From contig OY821788.1 of NCBI GenBank assembly GCA_963682175.1, forward strand, positions 10,062,001 to 10,126,000: a stretch of DNA of 64,000 nucleotides, given 5' to 3'. Of the stretch, positions 1 through 11,100 are shown piece by piece. Origin of the DNA: Triglochin maritima. Taxonomy: Eukaryota > Streptophyta > Magnoliopsida > Alismatales > Juncaginaceae. Below the pieces are notes generated by a model. It was not told where the DNA came from. It ran no database searches and saw nothing but the letters and a program-made list of their open reading frames with translations. The position numbers and the translations under genes are program-made. How positions within the stretch are numbered: position 1 is the stretch's first letter; each line of letters starts with the position of its first letter.

Positions 1-900
1 GTTGTTGTGTTTGGAAACTATGCAATTGCTTTTAAATTAGACCTACTTTCACTACATTTTGCATTATCTAGAGTGACTTCAATTAGAATATACACTTATC
101 TTAATAGACTGGGACATGCACTGGACATATTTGGACATAGATTTCATAGCAAACCGTGCTTGGTTGACTTCAATTACATGACAATCTATATTATACTTAG
201 TTACCTATGTGATAAGTCATAGTACTAGACAATGTATACTATGCCTGTGGAAGCTATATGGTGTGGTTGGTTAAGCTGGACATTCACTGCACAAAATGCT
301 ATTAGCTATAAATGTACTCGACAAAATGTTAACCACACATGAACATTCACCACATCCAAGACATTTGAATCACTACATCTGAGACACGCAACCATTACAA
401 TCATGACATCTGAAACAAACAACCATTTGAATCACCACATCTGAGACAAACATTTCAACAAACATGAACATTCATTGCAAAAAAGGATATTACAAACTCA
501 TATCCTCCAAGACATGACAACAATCCACATTACAAAATAAGCAACCATTTGAACACACATCAACATGCACAACCACAAATGCTATTACAAATTAATAATG
601 GAGAATAAGGTCTTAAATAAAGTAGAAGTACAACATTTATTTAATTAAAGTTAGGTAATTGCAGAGCTTCTAAGTTGACTTGGCTAGAAGCAACAGACTC
701 TAAAAGGCTCATCATTGGCCTAAATGGTTGGGAGCTGCTTTGAGTGGCTTAGTCACTGCGTTGGTTCTGGAGTTTCTGAGGTGCCTTCTGTACTTTATTT
801 GGAAGCATTTCCTTTCTTTCCTTTTGTGTTAGTTTTTGTAGTCCTGCAAATTGAATTATTATGAATTAAATTATCAAAGGAAAACAAACTTAAATATCAG
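1..900. other. Unassigned AT-rich intergenic sequence
   Basis: No gene recognised. Around 365-450 there are two imperfect copies of a phrase containing TGAATCAC and CATCTGAGACA, so part of this stretch is locally repetitive. The only open frame (7-222) is short and has no recognisable motif. Confidence 0.5.
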
Positions 901-1164
901 AAATGCATACCTAGATCATCCATCTTGCTAACTACCAATTGACTCCTTGCATCTCTTAGCTTGGTGGCCCAGTACACCACACCTCTTATACTTCTTCTTC
1001 CTCTCAGTGCATGTGTGGTCCATAGAGCCTTTGTACCTATTCATCTTTGGCCTACCAGATTGTCTCTTCACTATTGGAGGCCTAATTTTGAAGCTTTGAG
1101 AAACCTGTCACTTTGACTTGTCCACCATTGGATTAATGCCAATTTCATAAGCCAACATATACAC

Positions 1165-1464
1165 TTATTTTTTGAACCAATGGATGATGTAGTCATCCCA
1201 CACAACCCCTCTGATTGTGCCAATCAAAGATGCAACATGCTGGCAGGGCAACCCTGTAAGCTGCCAATGTCTACAACTGCAACTCCTCTCCCTCATATCA
1301 ACAATGCATCTTCTGGATTTGTTACCGACTTTAGCCTTAAAGTCAATGGATCTTATCACTGTGAAATCCCTTACCTCTCTAGACAAGGTACTTAACCATA
1401 TTTTGGCTTTAGGCACTACAGAGTCTGACCATTCTCTACCTTCTTCTTGTCTTTTGAACATCAA
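1165..1464 (-). pseudogene. MULE SWIM zinc-finger fragment
   Basis: This open stretch of about 99 codons carries a SWIM finger, CSCRHWQLTGLPCQH, a nucleic-acid-binding module near the C-terminus of MURA transposases. It is the best-preserved part of the element. It is not expected to make a working protein because the catalytic core upstream is broken. Confidence 0.8.
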
Positions 1465-1590
1465 AAATTAGTTTCTGCCTTAAGTTGTCTATTATTTTGA
1501 CAATAGGCAGATGTCTCACATCTCTAATGTAGTTATTAAAAGATCCACTGCAGTTGTTTGTATGTAATTGCATTTAAGCTCAATACCAAA

Positions 1591-2045
1591 CTAACTCTTG
1601 CTCCAAATTCTGTATCTGTCTTCTGCTCTAACTAACCACTCATGTGTTGCTTTATCCACCTGTCTAATTGACTGTATTTTTCTATCATTCTCACCAACTG
1701 TATAAGCATTGACAACATCCCACATCAGACTTCGTAGCAGAGAACTCCAGAACTTCTTCTGGAAGTTTTGATATATGTGTCTTGCACAAGCCCTGTGCTC
1801 ACAATCCCTAAAAACTTCAGCTACACCCTCCTCCAACCCCTTACACCTATCACTTATAATAACCAATCCATCCATATGTCCCACTACTTCTTGAAGATGA
1901 TTAAGAAATCACTGCCAACCCTTGTATGTTTCTGACCCCACAACCCCAATTGCAATTGGAAACAGTTGATGATTTTCATATACTGAGGTTGCTAGGAGGA
2001 GAGTCCCTTTGTACTTTCCCTTCAGGTGACATCCATGTCATAAAT
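1591..2045 (-). pseudogene. MULE DDE transposase core fragment
   Basis: Reading leftward from about 2040 the frame gives the conserved MULE core from GCHLKGKYKG through NHQLFPIAIGVVGSE to ISDRCKGLEEG and ARHIYQNF. An in-frame TGA at 1911-1909 splits it, and the expected catalytic Asp before GCH is His. The second catalytic Asp (in ISDRCKG) is kept. It is a family fragment, clearly non-functional. Confidence 0.8.
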
Positions 2046-2244
2046 CCCTCCGTACAACCCCTTAGGCAAACAAACAACCTTACGAAGGTTCCATTTCATG
2101 GCTTCACCTCATAACTTATCACACTTCCTGGATTTGTGCTTTCCATTTCCCTAAGCAATGAGGGTATCAACTCATACATATCTTCACACCCACCAAAAAG
2201 CTTTTGCATTGCTATTTCCCTTCTCCTCCACACTCTATGGTAAG

Positions 2245-2420
2245 GTGAGCTTTTGCATTGGTCGTTTTGTGTATTTTCGTGTCGTGTTTTTTTACATGTA
2301 CAAGTCCACTTGACCAAACACGAACACGACACGAAATTTTTTTGTGTACCCAATTGGAGAACACGAACACGACCCGCTTCAGTTTGTGTAAACACAAAAC
2401 GAATAAACACAAAAATTATA
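2245..2420. repeat. ACACGA-motif low-complexity insertion
   Basis: Repeats of CACGAACACGACACGA and the complement TCGTGTCGTGTTTT face each other across about 170 bp, making an imperfect inverted repeat built from one short motif. It interrupts the MULE coding remnant between its N-terminal piece and core. The style (one motif repeated inward from both ends) resembles plant hAT-type MITEs. I could not find a clean 8-bp target duplication, so the class is inference. Confidence 0.45.
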
Positions 2421-2679
2421 CATTAAATAGGTATTCTTCTTTCAATAGAAGCAAACACCCTTTAATATTTTTTAACTCAAAGGCTAAAGGCTTAACCTCT
2501 CAATGAAGAGAGGAAGCTGGAAGCCCCAAAGTTAGGGTAGTAATTGTCAATGAGGTTAGTTATATAGGGTAGAGGGGGAGGGAAAAATGAATTCTTCCAA
2601 TGTAGGACTAATTTTTGTTGTAGAATTACAAAGAATAAACCAAAATAATTAAATGTAGTGTGCCAAAGTTAACATAAAC

Positions 2680-2790
2680 CAACATTGGCTCACTGGTATT
2701 TGGTTGACATTTGACACATGAGGTCCTGGGTTTTAATCTCCTCCTTCCAACTTTGCACTAGCTTTTAAAAAAACGAAATTAAATTTAAAA
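2680..2790 (+). mobile_element. SINE-like fragment (tRNA-derived head)
   Basis: An A-box-like TTGGCTCACTGG (2685-2696) is followed about 30 bp later by a degenerate B-box GGGTTTTAATCTC (2728-2740) inside GAGGTCCTGGG, then an A-rich stretch near 2770. This is the arrangement of an RNA-polymerase-III SINE head. No cloverleaf forms, so it is not a tRNA gene. Confidence 0.45.
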
Positions 2791-3470
2791 GTTTTGGCAC
2801 ATGTGTGATTCGATATCAATGGTGGAACTGTAGGATTCCTTTACTGTAGAGTAGTTGCTTGCCTAAGTTGTGATTGGCATGTAGTGTACCACTAACTTGT
2901 GGGTCAGACCCAAGGAGTTCAGCTCTTTACGGTGGATGTGGGGATCTTACACTTCCAACAACACTTGGGACTGACCCACTATCATTTGCAACAGAACTAG
3001 AACCTGGACCTTTTGGTTGTGTGTCAACATCATTCAATACCTCAACCTGAACCTCCACTTCTGCCTCACCCTCAACATGTGGGTCAACCTCAACCTCAAT
3101 ATCTTCCTTATTAAGTCATTCACATTGGCCATTATTAAATTGAATTGCTATTTCTTCTGTCCCACTCTCCATAGTGCTTAAACAAGCATACAAATGTAGC
3201 TCATATTTTGGGTTTGGAAAACTAAAGGCCTCATGTAAATCCTCATCAGTAACCGGAACTCTAAAATCTTTCCTAACATTACTAGGTATCATATAATGCA
3301 TGTCCACTGGCTCAGAACTACTACATTGTTTGGCAGTGCAAATCCAAGACCTTAGCATCTCCAAACTCGATTCCTCTACAACTAACATTAAGGCAACCTC
3401 AACAAAACCCATAGGTCTATCTTGTCCCTTTCTCTTATCCCATCTACCACCACAGTGCAATAACATTCAG

Positions 3471-4193
3471 ACTTCCCTTCTGATCACAACCATTGTAACC
3501 CAAAACCAACATGCATAAACACTACATGCGATAACAATAACATGGAAACATGCCATAGCTATAGACTAGAATAACAATATAAAGACAAAGAAATTAACTC
3601 ACTATCGTCTTTTGTCGACCAAGCTGCTCCTTGTGCCAACCATGGTCTTAGATGATTGCCATATTCTTCCCATGCAGTAGTCTCTCTGCCGCCTTCGTCG
3701 CTTGCCTTTCCCTTCGTGGTGGTTACTACGATTAAGGTTTCAAAGTATTGGGGAAACATCGAAAATGGAATTGGGAAAGGTGGTTATTGTGGTTAGGGTT
3801 GAATGTGATTAGAGTTTCGATTGGGTGGAAGGGATGTCGAATTGGGGATTTCGTTGGGTCGGTGGAAGGGATGTCGAAATGGGAACTTTGTTAGGGTTTG
3901 GATCGAGTAGAATGGATGACGAGGGGTATTGGGTCGGGTCAGGGTTATTCTCAAGTCGGTTTCTCTATTAAGGTGGTTCCAAATTTCTAGTTCGGTTAAG
4001 TCGGTTTGTATTAACTGAATCAAAACCAAGTATATATGTTTAACTGATTAGTGTGATTGGTATTTACACTAACCAAGCGAATACTAACGTTGTTGTCCCA
4101 AATCCTTACGGCGTGCACAAAATGTGAGACTCACATACGGAGCATGTGCATTCAAGCAATTAGAATGAAAATGCAAGTACACCCAAGTAAATA
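3471..4193. other. Intergenic sequence upstream of ndhO
   Basis: No gene recognised. At 3800-3960 there are near-repeats of GGTGGAAGGGATGTCGAA with interspersed TTAGGGTTT motifs. They could be the outer part of the MULE or the former distal promoter of ndhO. No firm assignment. Confidence 0.4.
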
Positions 4194-4201
4194 CCGAAAA
4201 C

Positions 4202-4776
4202 TAGGGGTGTAAGCGGGGCGGGGCGGGTTTTTGGTCCACCGCTACCCGCCTCGCATAAGTTAAGCGGGTATGTGGGGCGGGGCGGGACGGGTCAAAAATA
4301 AAAAAATCGCTACCCGCCCCGCATAAGGTTGGACTAGGTGAGGCGGGGCGGGTTATGCGGGTTTGGCGGGTTTTTAAATTTTTTTTATTTTTTCTAAGAA
4401 AAATAAAAGAACATCAAAACTTGAAAAATAGTAATTACTCATTGTATTTTTTGGGAAATTGGATGTGTGTTGAGTGAAAAATTAGACATTTGGTTAGTGT
4501 TGAATAATGATTTGGTAAGGTGGGTTAATGGTTATGAGTAAAATTGAAACATTAAAATGATTTTTGTATATAAAAATTAATAATATATTTAATTAGGCGG
4601 GTTGCGGGTTATGCGGGGCGGGTTGCAAGACAACCGCAACCCGCCCCGCTTATTAGGCGGGTTATGCGGGTGGCGGGTTAGCGGGTTGGCGGGTAACATT
4701 TTTTTGTTCGCTACCCGCATTAGGCAGGGCGGGGCGGGGCGGGTTGCGGGTAAAATATTACCCATTTACAGCCCTA
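4202..4776. mobile_element. hAT-type MITE, GCGGG-rich, with 8-bp target duplication
   Basis: The ends are inverted: TAGGGGTGTAA at 4202 and the complement of TAGGGCTGTAA at 4776. They are flanked by CCGAAAAC (4194-4201) and CCGAAAGC (4777-4784), an 8-bp duplication with one mismatch, as expected for hAT insertions. Both subterminal regions are packed with GCGGG/GGGGCGGG and their complements, so each strand folds into a large stem. The centre is AT-rich. There is no coding capacity, so it is non-autonomous. It ends 14 bp before the ndhO TATA box. Confidence 0.85.
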
Positions 4777-4797
4777 CCGAAAGCGAGTATAGACGAG

Positions 4798-4805
4798 TAT
4801 AAATA
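4798..4805 (+). promoter_or_regulatory. Probable ndhO TATA box
   Basis: TATAAATA lies 120 bp upstream of the ndhO ATG, a normal distance for a plant gene with a leader of about 90 bp. The MITE target duplication ends at 4784, leaving only 13 bp between the insertion and this box. Confidence 0.6.
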
Positions 4806-4924
4806 CCCAACAAATCCCCCAACTTAAAACTTATCACTCAACGTTCCTATTCCGCCAAAAGAAAACTTCTTATCTGCGTGCTACAAAGCATTGGCTGGGA
4901 AAAGAGGTGAGCAGTGAGCCGACA

Positions 4925-5132
4925 ATGACTTCTTCTTCTTCCCTCTTCTCCACTTCCCTCCTCTCCGTCCCTCGCCCTCGCATTTCTCCATTCCTCCGTC
5001 GAGCCCCGGCTCCCAAACAAAGCCCCGTATTCTCACCCATCCGAGCTGCGGCCGCTGAGCCGGAGAAGGAGGAGAAGGAGGAGAGCGCCTCGCCCAAGCC
5101 AGCTTCTCGGCCGAAGAAACCGGTCTACTCGA
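4925..5132 (+). CDS. ndhO: ndhO exon 1 (transit peptide)
   Basis: Starts MTSSSSLFSTS and runs to KKPVYS plus one base of the next Met codon. The donor is A|GTAAGC. It includes the Ser-rich transit peptide and the acidic Glu/Lys linker before KKPVYS. Confidence 0.9.
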
Positions 5133-8100
5133 GTAAGCACTTCGACTAATTGTGAACATGTGTATCGTACAATTGATTGTTTTGAAGATTTAGTTTCAAC
5201 TTTGGAGCCATGTAATCATTTTTTGTGGATGTAAGAGTTTATTTGGACTCACATTAGAGTTTCAATGTCCATACAAATCTCAAAATCAATTCCTAAAACT
5301 ACTCTATTTAGTCTTCCAAATTAGAATCACATTTCGGTTCATGATTTTAGAAATTAAAAATCTGACTATAAAAATGAGATTCCAAACATAGGCTAAACCT
5401 TTGATTTAGTAATTAAAAATGATTTCAGGATAGGACTGTTTTTTTTTTTTGAAATAAAGCCCAGTTAATAATAAGTCTACATTTGAAAATTTAGGAACGC
5501 TCTCATGAAAGATTTTGAGTCCTTCACCTAACATGGTATCAAAGCTTGATGGTTTAACGACCGACCTAACACATCCACCCATCTTGCACTCAAACAAAAG
5601 CAGCCACGTGTTTGGGGAGATATTGAGAATAGTATTCTAATGGAAAAATTAGTAACATTCGCGTTAATTCTAAGATCCTAGATTGCTCCGCTCAACACTG
5701 AATGGTTGGTTTTGCTATAGAAGCCCAAACTGAATGTGCCCTTAGACTGCTTATGAATTGGTCGAAAACTATTCTAAAACGTACTTCTTGTGCTCCATTG
5801 TTTCGCCAAAACTTAATCACCATTGCTTCTTATTTGGTATTGCTGTTCGTAGTGAAAAAGGGGCAGATCGTGAGAGTGGACAAAGAGAAGTACCTCAACA
5901 GTATCAATGTAAGTTGCTTTGTCTTCTGTGGCTCTTAGTGATGATGTTTGTTCACTTAATCTCCTTAATATTTGCTACAACCCTATAATTAATACTTACT
6001 CTTGTGGGTTTTTACCTAATGAATCTGTGTGCCCAAACTTAAAGAGAAGAAGACAAATTTTGAGCTCAACCTAGTTTCTGTTGGTCAAGTAGAAACTTTA
6101 AGGAATGAAGTTGCTGTTAAATTTCGTTCCTACAGCAAACCATTAACATTGTTTTAGAGAAATTGTGTTCCCTCTTTTTATTTTTGACTAGTAACTAATA
6201 GGAACCGACACCAGAGATAATGTTTTTGCGTCTCACTTATTTTAATCCAATGAGTTAGTTTCTATTTAGAAAAGATGAGAACTTGACGATAGGGGAATTG
6301 TTGAAGGACATCAATGCAATAAACTGCTAGATGATGCTACATTTTAGTTCTCTGTGCAGGTTATTTCCATAAGTTTTTGTAAGAAAGAAATATTGGACAA
6401 CGTGGTCCAGACATGTGAATGTACTATTCGTTTAATTAGCTTGTTCGTGGAATCAGTCTTTGATAGTTGAAGGAAATTAAATGAAACCAAATCTTACAGA
6501 TAATACATGATTTGATTATAAGTAGATTGTTAGTTTCTTTTGGACAGAATACGCTGAGTTCACAATTTGAATCAGCTTAACTAACATCGATCTTCTGCCA
6601 AATAATAAATCGATGGCAAAGTACTTCACAGTCAGTAAGCTAAATTTGAGTTGAAGATATAATTTGAGAATTGAGTAAAAACTTGCTTTGACAACAATAG
6701 AAATGGATAAAGGATGTCACAATAAGTTTGGAGGTTCAAAATTCTAATGTTGGGTTGGAAAACTAATTAAAAACAACTCATATTATGAAAAGCATGACTA
6801 TAGGTGGTCCTTTCTGCAGAAAACTTCAATTCACCTTAACAGAAGTAGAATCTTTCTCTTGCATGTGATGCATTAGAAAATTTGCAAGATAGCCAAATTA
6901 TCTTTTAGCTTTCCTTCAATCACATGTTTCTCTTGTTACTTTTACTTTTCTTTGGCTTTTGATTTCAAATGAAAACAGGTCCGGACCGATATTTAGCGCT
7001 TCTGTTATTTCGGAAAGCTATAACAGCTCTGTTATTTCAGACATAACTATTTGAAAACTGGAAGTCTTGTTGTTCTGCCTAAATGAATTTCAGCAAATTT
7101 AGCATCATTTCGGGTTAAATTTTCAGTTTGAATTTATAAGATTAAACCAAGCGAGTTTGGTTTCAAATATACATTCAGATAGCTGAGTGAATGTTTATTT
7201 TCAGATTCGTGGTTCAACTAAAATTAGATGCGTAAGATAAATACATTGGTTCACTTCAGTCCTGAAAATCCAAAAAAAAATCGGTAGACATGAATCCCAC
7301 TGTGTAAAGAGAGGAAATAGTAGAAAGACAAAACAAAAGTTAAAGCATTGCCTGTTTCATGAGTGTTTCTCAGAGTTAAAGATTTGTAATTACATGTGCA
7401 AATATTAAGCTGAACAAACATAAAATGATAATGATCAATGTCTTTGTTGTTGTAGTATTTGTCTGTAGGACACCCTCCCAACTACAAAGGCTTGGACTAT
7501 ATATATGAAGATCGCGGGGAGGTAACAAATTAAAATCACTTGAACGGTTTTGGTTTACATATGCTCTCTAACCACTTGCTCTTTAATGCTAGGTCTTGGA
7601 CCTAAAAATTTTCGATACAGGGGAATATGCTCTGGTATGATTTAGTTACTTTCATTCTTTTTCCGAAAATAAGTTATTCTTTGTAGTTAATCTTTACTAC
7701 TGTTTGTTATTTTAACTAGTGATGATAAGGAAGACATCTACTCTTGAGTCTGCTAAGTTGGTTCGTTTTCCTAATGTATTATTACTTCATGTAAATTACC
7801 TTTTACCACATCCACTATTTAGCAAGCATATAATTATACCTGTTAAGATTTGTGCTTTGAAATCCCTAACAATACCGAACACTTGAACAAAAGGAATACA
7901 ATCACTTGAAGACAAGCATCGTTATTTGACAATCCCAAAATGTATCCTTCAAGACTAGCGCTACTGGACCATTGTAAACATGAATAAACACTTATATTTC
8001 AGGCATGAGGCTATTGCATTGTATTATGTAGGGACAAAAATTGTGCAACACAAACATTTTCCCCCAAATAATACCCAAAAAAAAAAAAATTCAAGTGAAA

Positions 8101-11100
8101 CAAAATTAGTTATTTAAGGACAAAAAGAAAATTCAACATGTACTGTGTTTTGTTTAAGTGACATCAAGACATAAAGAAAATTATTTATTTAAGTGACAAA
8201 CCAATTTCTTTCATGTTTGCCAAACATACATCTACTGCAAACAACGAAGGAATCAGAATGCAAGATAATTTATCTCATCATCTCCATATCCTTTTTTTAT
8301 TGGTATCATGCCAACTAGACTGAATCTTCCATCCACTTCATGTTTTCAAAAGTTTGGATTATGAAATCCCATGCGAGTTTATAACTCGAATTGTTTAACT
8401 ATCTTACCATTTCAATGTTTCATCTCATCTAGTTTATAAGAATTCGCAAAATATGTGCATAATCCACTAGCACAAAGTCCATTGAACCTGTTTACTAATT
8501 ACTACTCATTCGTGTGATGGAGTCTAAAAATGGTTCGTTCTTTTATTTGCAGTAGGTTTGCATGATTTACATCAGACATTTCTTTCCTTGCCTTGGTGAT
8601 TTTCTTCACTCATTTAATATTTAGAAGGCTTTCATCTCAATTTTTTTCGTGTTTAACAGATATGCCTCTAATCTATCTTTGTGCTAAAATTCTAATCAAA
8701 ATGGATGTTGGATTCACTTCAAATTTGGGTCGGATTTTGAACTAATCAGTGCTGAATTCGTGTAAAATCTGACATTTGATTGTATTCAAATTTTACCATA
8801 GAATGCATTAGAAGCATGTTTCGCAAATAATACAATTTGTTTTTGAAAAAAATGACAAATATTTTGTAAATAACAAATTTATAATGGTGAGGGGTCAAAA
8901 TGCTACATAAATCAAAACTTCAATGGTGTGATTGTGACAATTTAAATTTTAGGAGTCAAACTGTTACTTGACCATAGTTGAGGAGGGCAAACTACTATTT
9001 ACTCTTTAATTTATTGAACATCGCTTCAAGTCCTCAACTGTTGGAACCAAAGTTAACACACTTGCTAGTATGTAAGTTGGATTAATGAAAAATTAAGCTA
9101 AACTAAATAACCAAACTAAAGAAAGGAGACAACTCTTTTTATTTCACTCACTTGGTTCATATGCAGATTAAAGTTACATCATCTACTTATAAATTGCAAA
9201 ACATAAGAATTCAAATTTACTTTTACTTGTACAACCTACCTCTTCAACATGATAAACATGTTTAGAATACAACACATTTTAAATTAACTTTTATTGACCA
9301 CATCAACCAAATTTTCCAACCAAGCCAATTTGACTTTCTTTCTTATTTTCACCAACCAAAGGTTATTCCTTAATTATCATACCAAATCAATTTAGCACTT
9401 CTCACAACGTCCCTTAAATTGATTTTTGTATCACTCCAAGCATGGACCTCAACTTCTCAAAAAATATGTTTTTAATGTTTTGGTCAAAATATCAGCAACT
9501 TGATTTTCAGATCTTCAGAAATCAAGTTCAATTTCACATCTTCTATCAGCTCATGGATGTTGTGATATTTAATCCCAACGTGTTTACTCCTATAAAGCTT
9601 GTTATTGCACATTACTTTGGTAGGACTAATTTGCTCGTGCATCAAGTCACTAAGCATTTGATAGAGCCAAATAGCTTGGCAGGCCTGCCTTAGATCCAAC
9701 CTTTCCATAAATGGAGTTCGGATCGGTTTAAGCATCTCTACGTTAAAACGCTTTAGAATATAATTAGCATCTTGATTTTGGGAAATAAATATACCTTCAT
9801 CTGTCTGCATTACTTCAATGCCTAGAAGGCAGGTCATAAGTCCTAAATATGTCATTTCAAACTACTTGGTCATAGCTCTCTGAACTACGCAATATCATAT
9901 ACATAAAGAGACATGATCATAAAATTACCATTAGCATCAGACTTCACATAGAGCGTATATTCATAAGGACACTTATGAAACCCATGTTGCAACAAATAAG
10001 TGTCTATGCGCTTGATCCAAGCACGTGAGCATTCTTTAGCCTGTATACTTTGTTTTCATGTCCTTTCTGCACATCACTTGTTGGTTGCTCAACATAAACT
10101 TCCTCCTTGAGAAAGTCATTAAGAAATGGTGATTTGACATTCATCTGATGTATTTTCCACCGATTCTGAGTTGCAATAGATACAATCATCCGAATGGTAT
10201 CCATTCGGGAGACCGGTTCAAATACTTCACAGTAGTCAATACTTGGCTTATGCTTATAGCCTTCGCCCACCAACCTTGCTTTGAATCGGTCATCTAGTTT
10301 GTAATGTCTTGTAAAACCATTTAACACCAATGTGTCATTCTTCCCATGTGTCATTCTTCTCAATAGAATGAATCTCCTCATCCATTGCATGGATCCATCT
10401 TTCATCTCCTACTGCATCATCAAAACTCACGGGATCACAATCTGCAAAAAAGACAAAAAAATAGCCACTCCATTTGTGACTTCATCGGTGCCACTTTTTT
10501 CATCTCTAGTGACCACATAACCCCTAAATCGGCTGACATCGTGTGTGTCCATTGTGAACTTCTTGGCTGCGTAGGAACTAGTGTTGGCGAAGATGGTGTG
10601 GATGAATCGGAAAATGAGGATTTTTCTTTCTCCACTTCTGAAATTTGATTGTCAATGATGACACTCCTTTGTCCATTAATTTGGTTCCAGTCCCAAGCTT
10701 CAGATCCAACAAACTGAACAACTATGTTGATTATCACCCCTTTCGTGACATGATAATATAACTTGTTACTATTTAGTCATGTCACTGTAGTTGATGAATA
10801 TGCACGTCTGACTTTCATCATCCGGTCTCGGCACAAAATAAACATCGGTAACAATATGTAGATACTAGATGGCATCGAGAAAAATTCGATAACGACATGG
10901 AAATACTAGATGACATCTAGATATTGGACGACATCGTAGCGGATCGTTAGCGGCATTGATTCAAAGCAAGGTTGGTGATCAAAGGCTACAAACAAAAGCC
11001 AGGTTATGACTCCTTTGACGTATTTTCATTGCTCTCTCGAATGGATACCATTCGGACGATTACATCTATCGTAGCAGAATCGATGGAAAATACATCAGAT

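Larger units (their letters stand above)
940..3470 (-). mobile_element. Decayed Mutator-like (MULE) transposase region
   Basis: Four pieces of a MURA-type transposase lie in order on the minus strand. An N-terminal piece (3466-3116) contains RPMGFVEV and DEDLHEAF-like text. The DDE core (about 2040-1600) reads GCHLKGKYKG, then NHQLFPIAIGVV, then ISDRCKGLEEG and CEHRACARHIYQNF. A SWIM zinc finger (about 1290-1215) has the CSC...CQH pattern. A zinc-knuckle tail (about 1010-950) reads KRCGVLGHQAKRC. MULE transposases cut and paste DNA and usually have this domain order. The copy is dead: the residue before GCHLKGKYKG, normally the first catalytic Asp, is His (2037-2035); a TGA stands where a Trp is expected (1911-1909); the first knuckle Cys is Tyr; and the frames are broken. 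No terminal inverted repeats or 9-bp duplication were found, so the limits are those of the visible coding remnants. Confidence 0.85.

Noticed and set aside
2680..2760. tRNA gene
   Set aside because: A- and B-box-like motifs are present but acceptor and anticodon stems do not form.
4202..4776. GC-rich block as a CpG-island promoter of ndhO
   Set aside because: Inverted ends and an 8-bp duplication identify it as an inserted MITE; any promoter role would be secondary.
4907..5149. Upstream start of ndhO at 4907
   Set aside because: That codon is GTG. The first ATG is 4925, and the frame past 5132 (SKHFD) is intron read-through.
5536..5560. ACATGGTATCAAAGC in ndhO intron 1 as a retroelement PBS
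   Set aside because: It resembles an initiator-Met PBS but no LTR end precedes it and no internal sequence follows.
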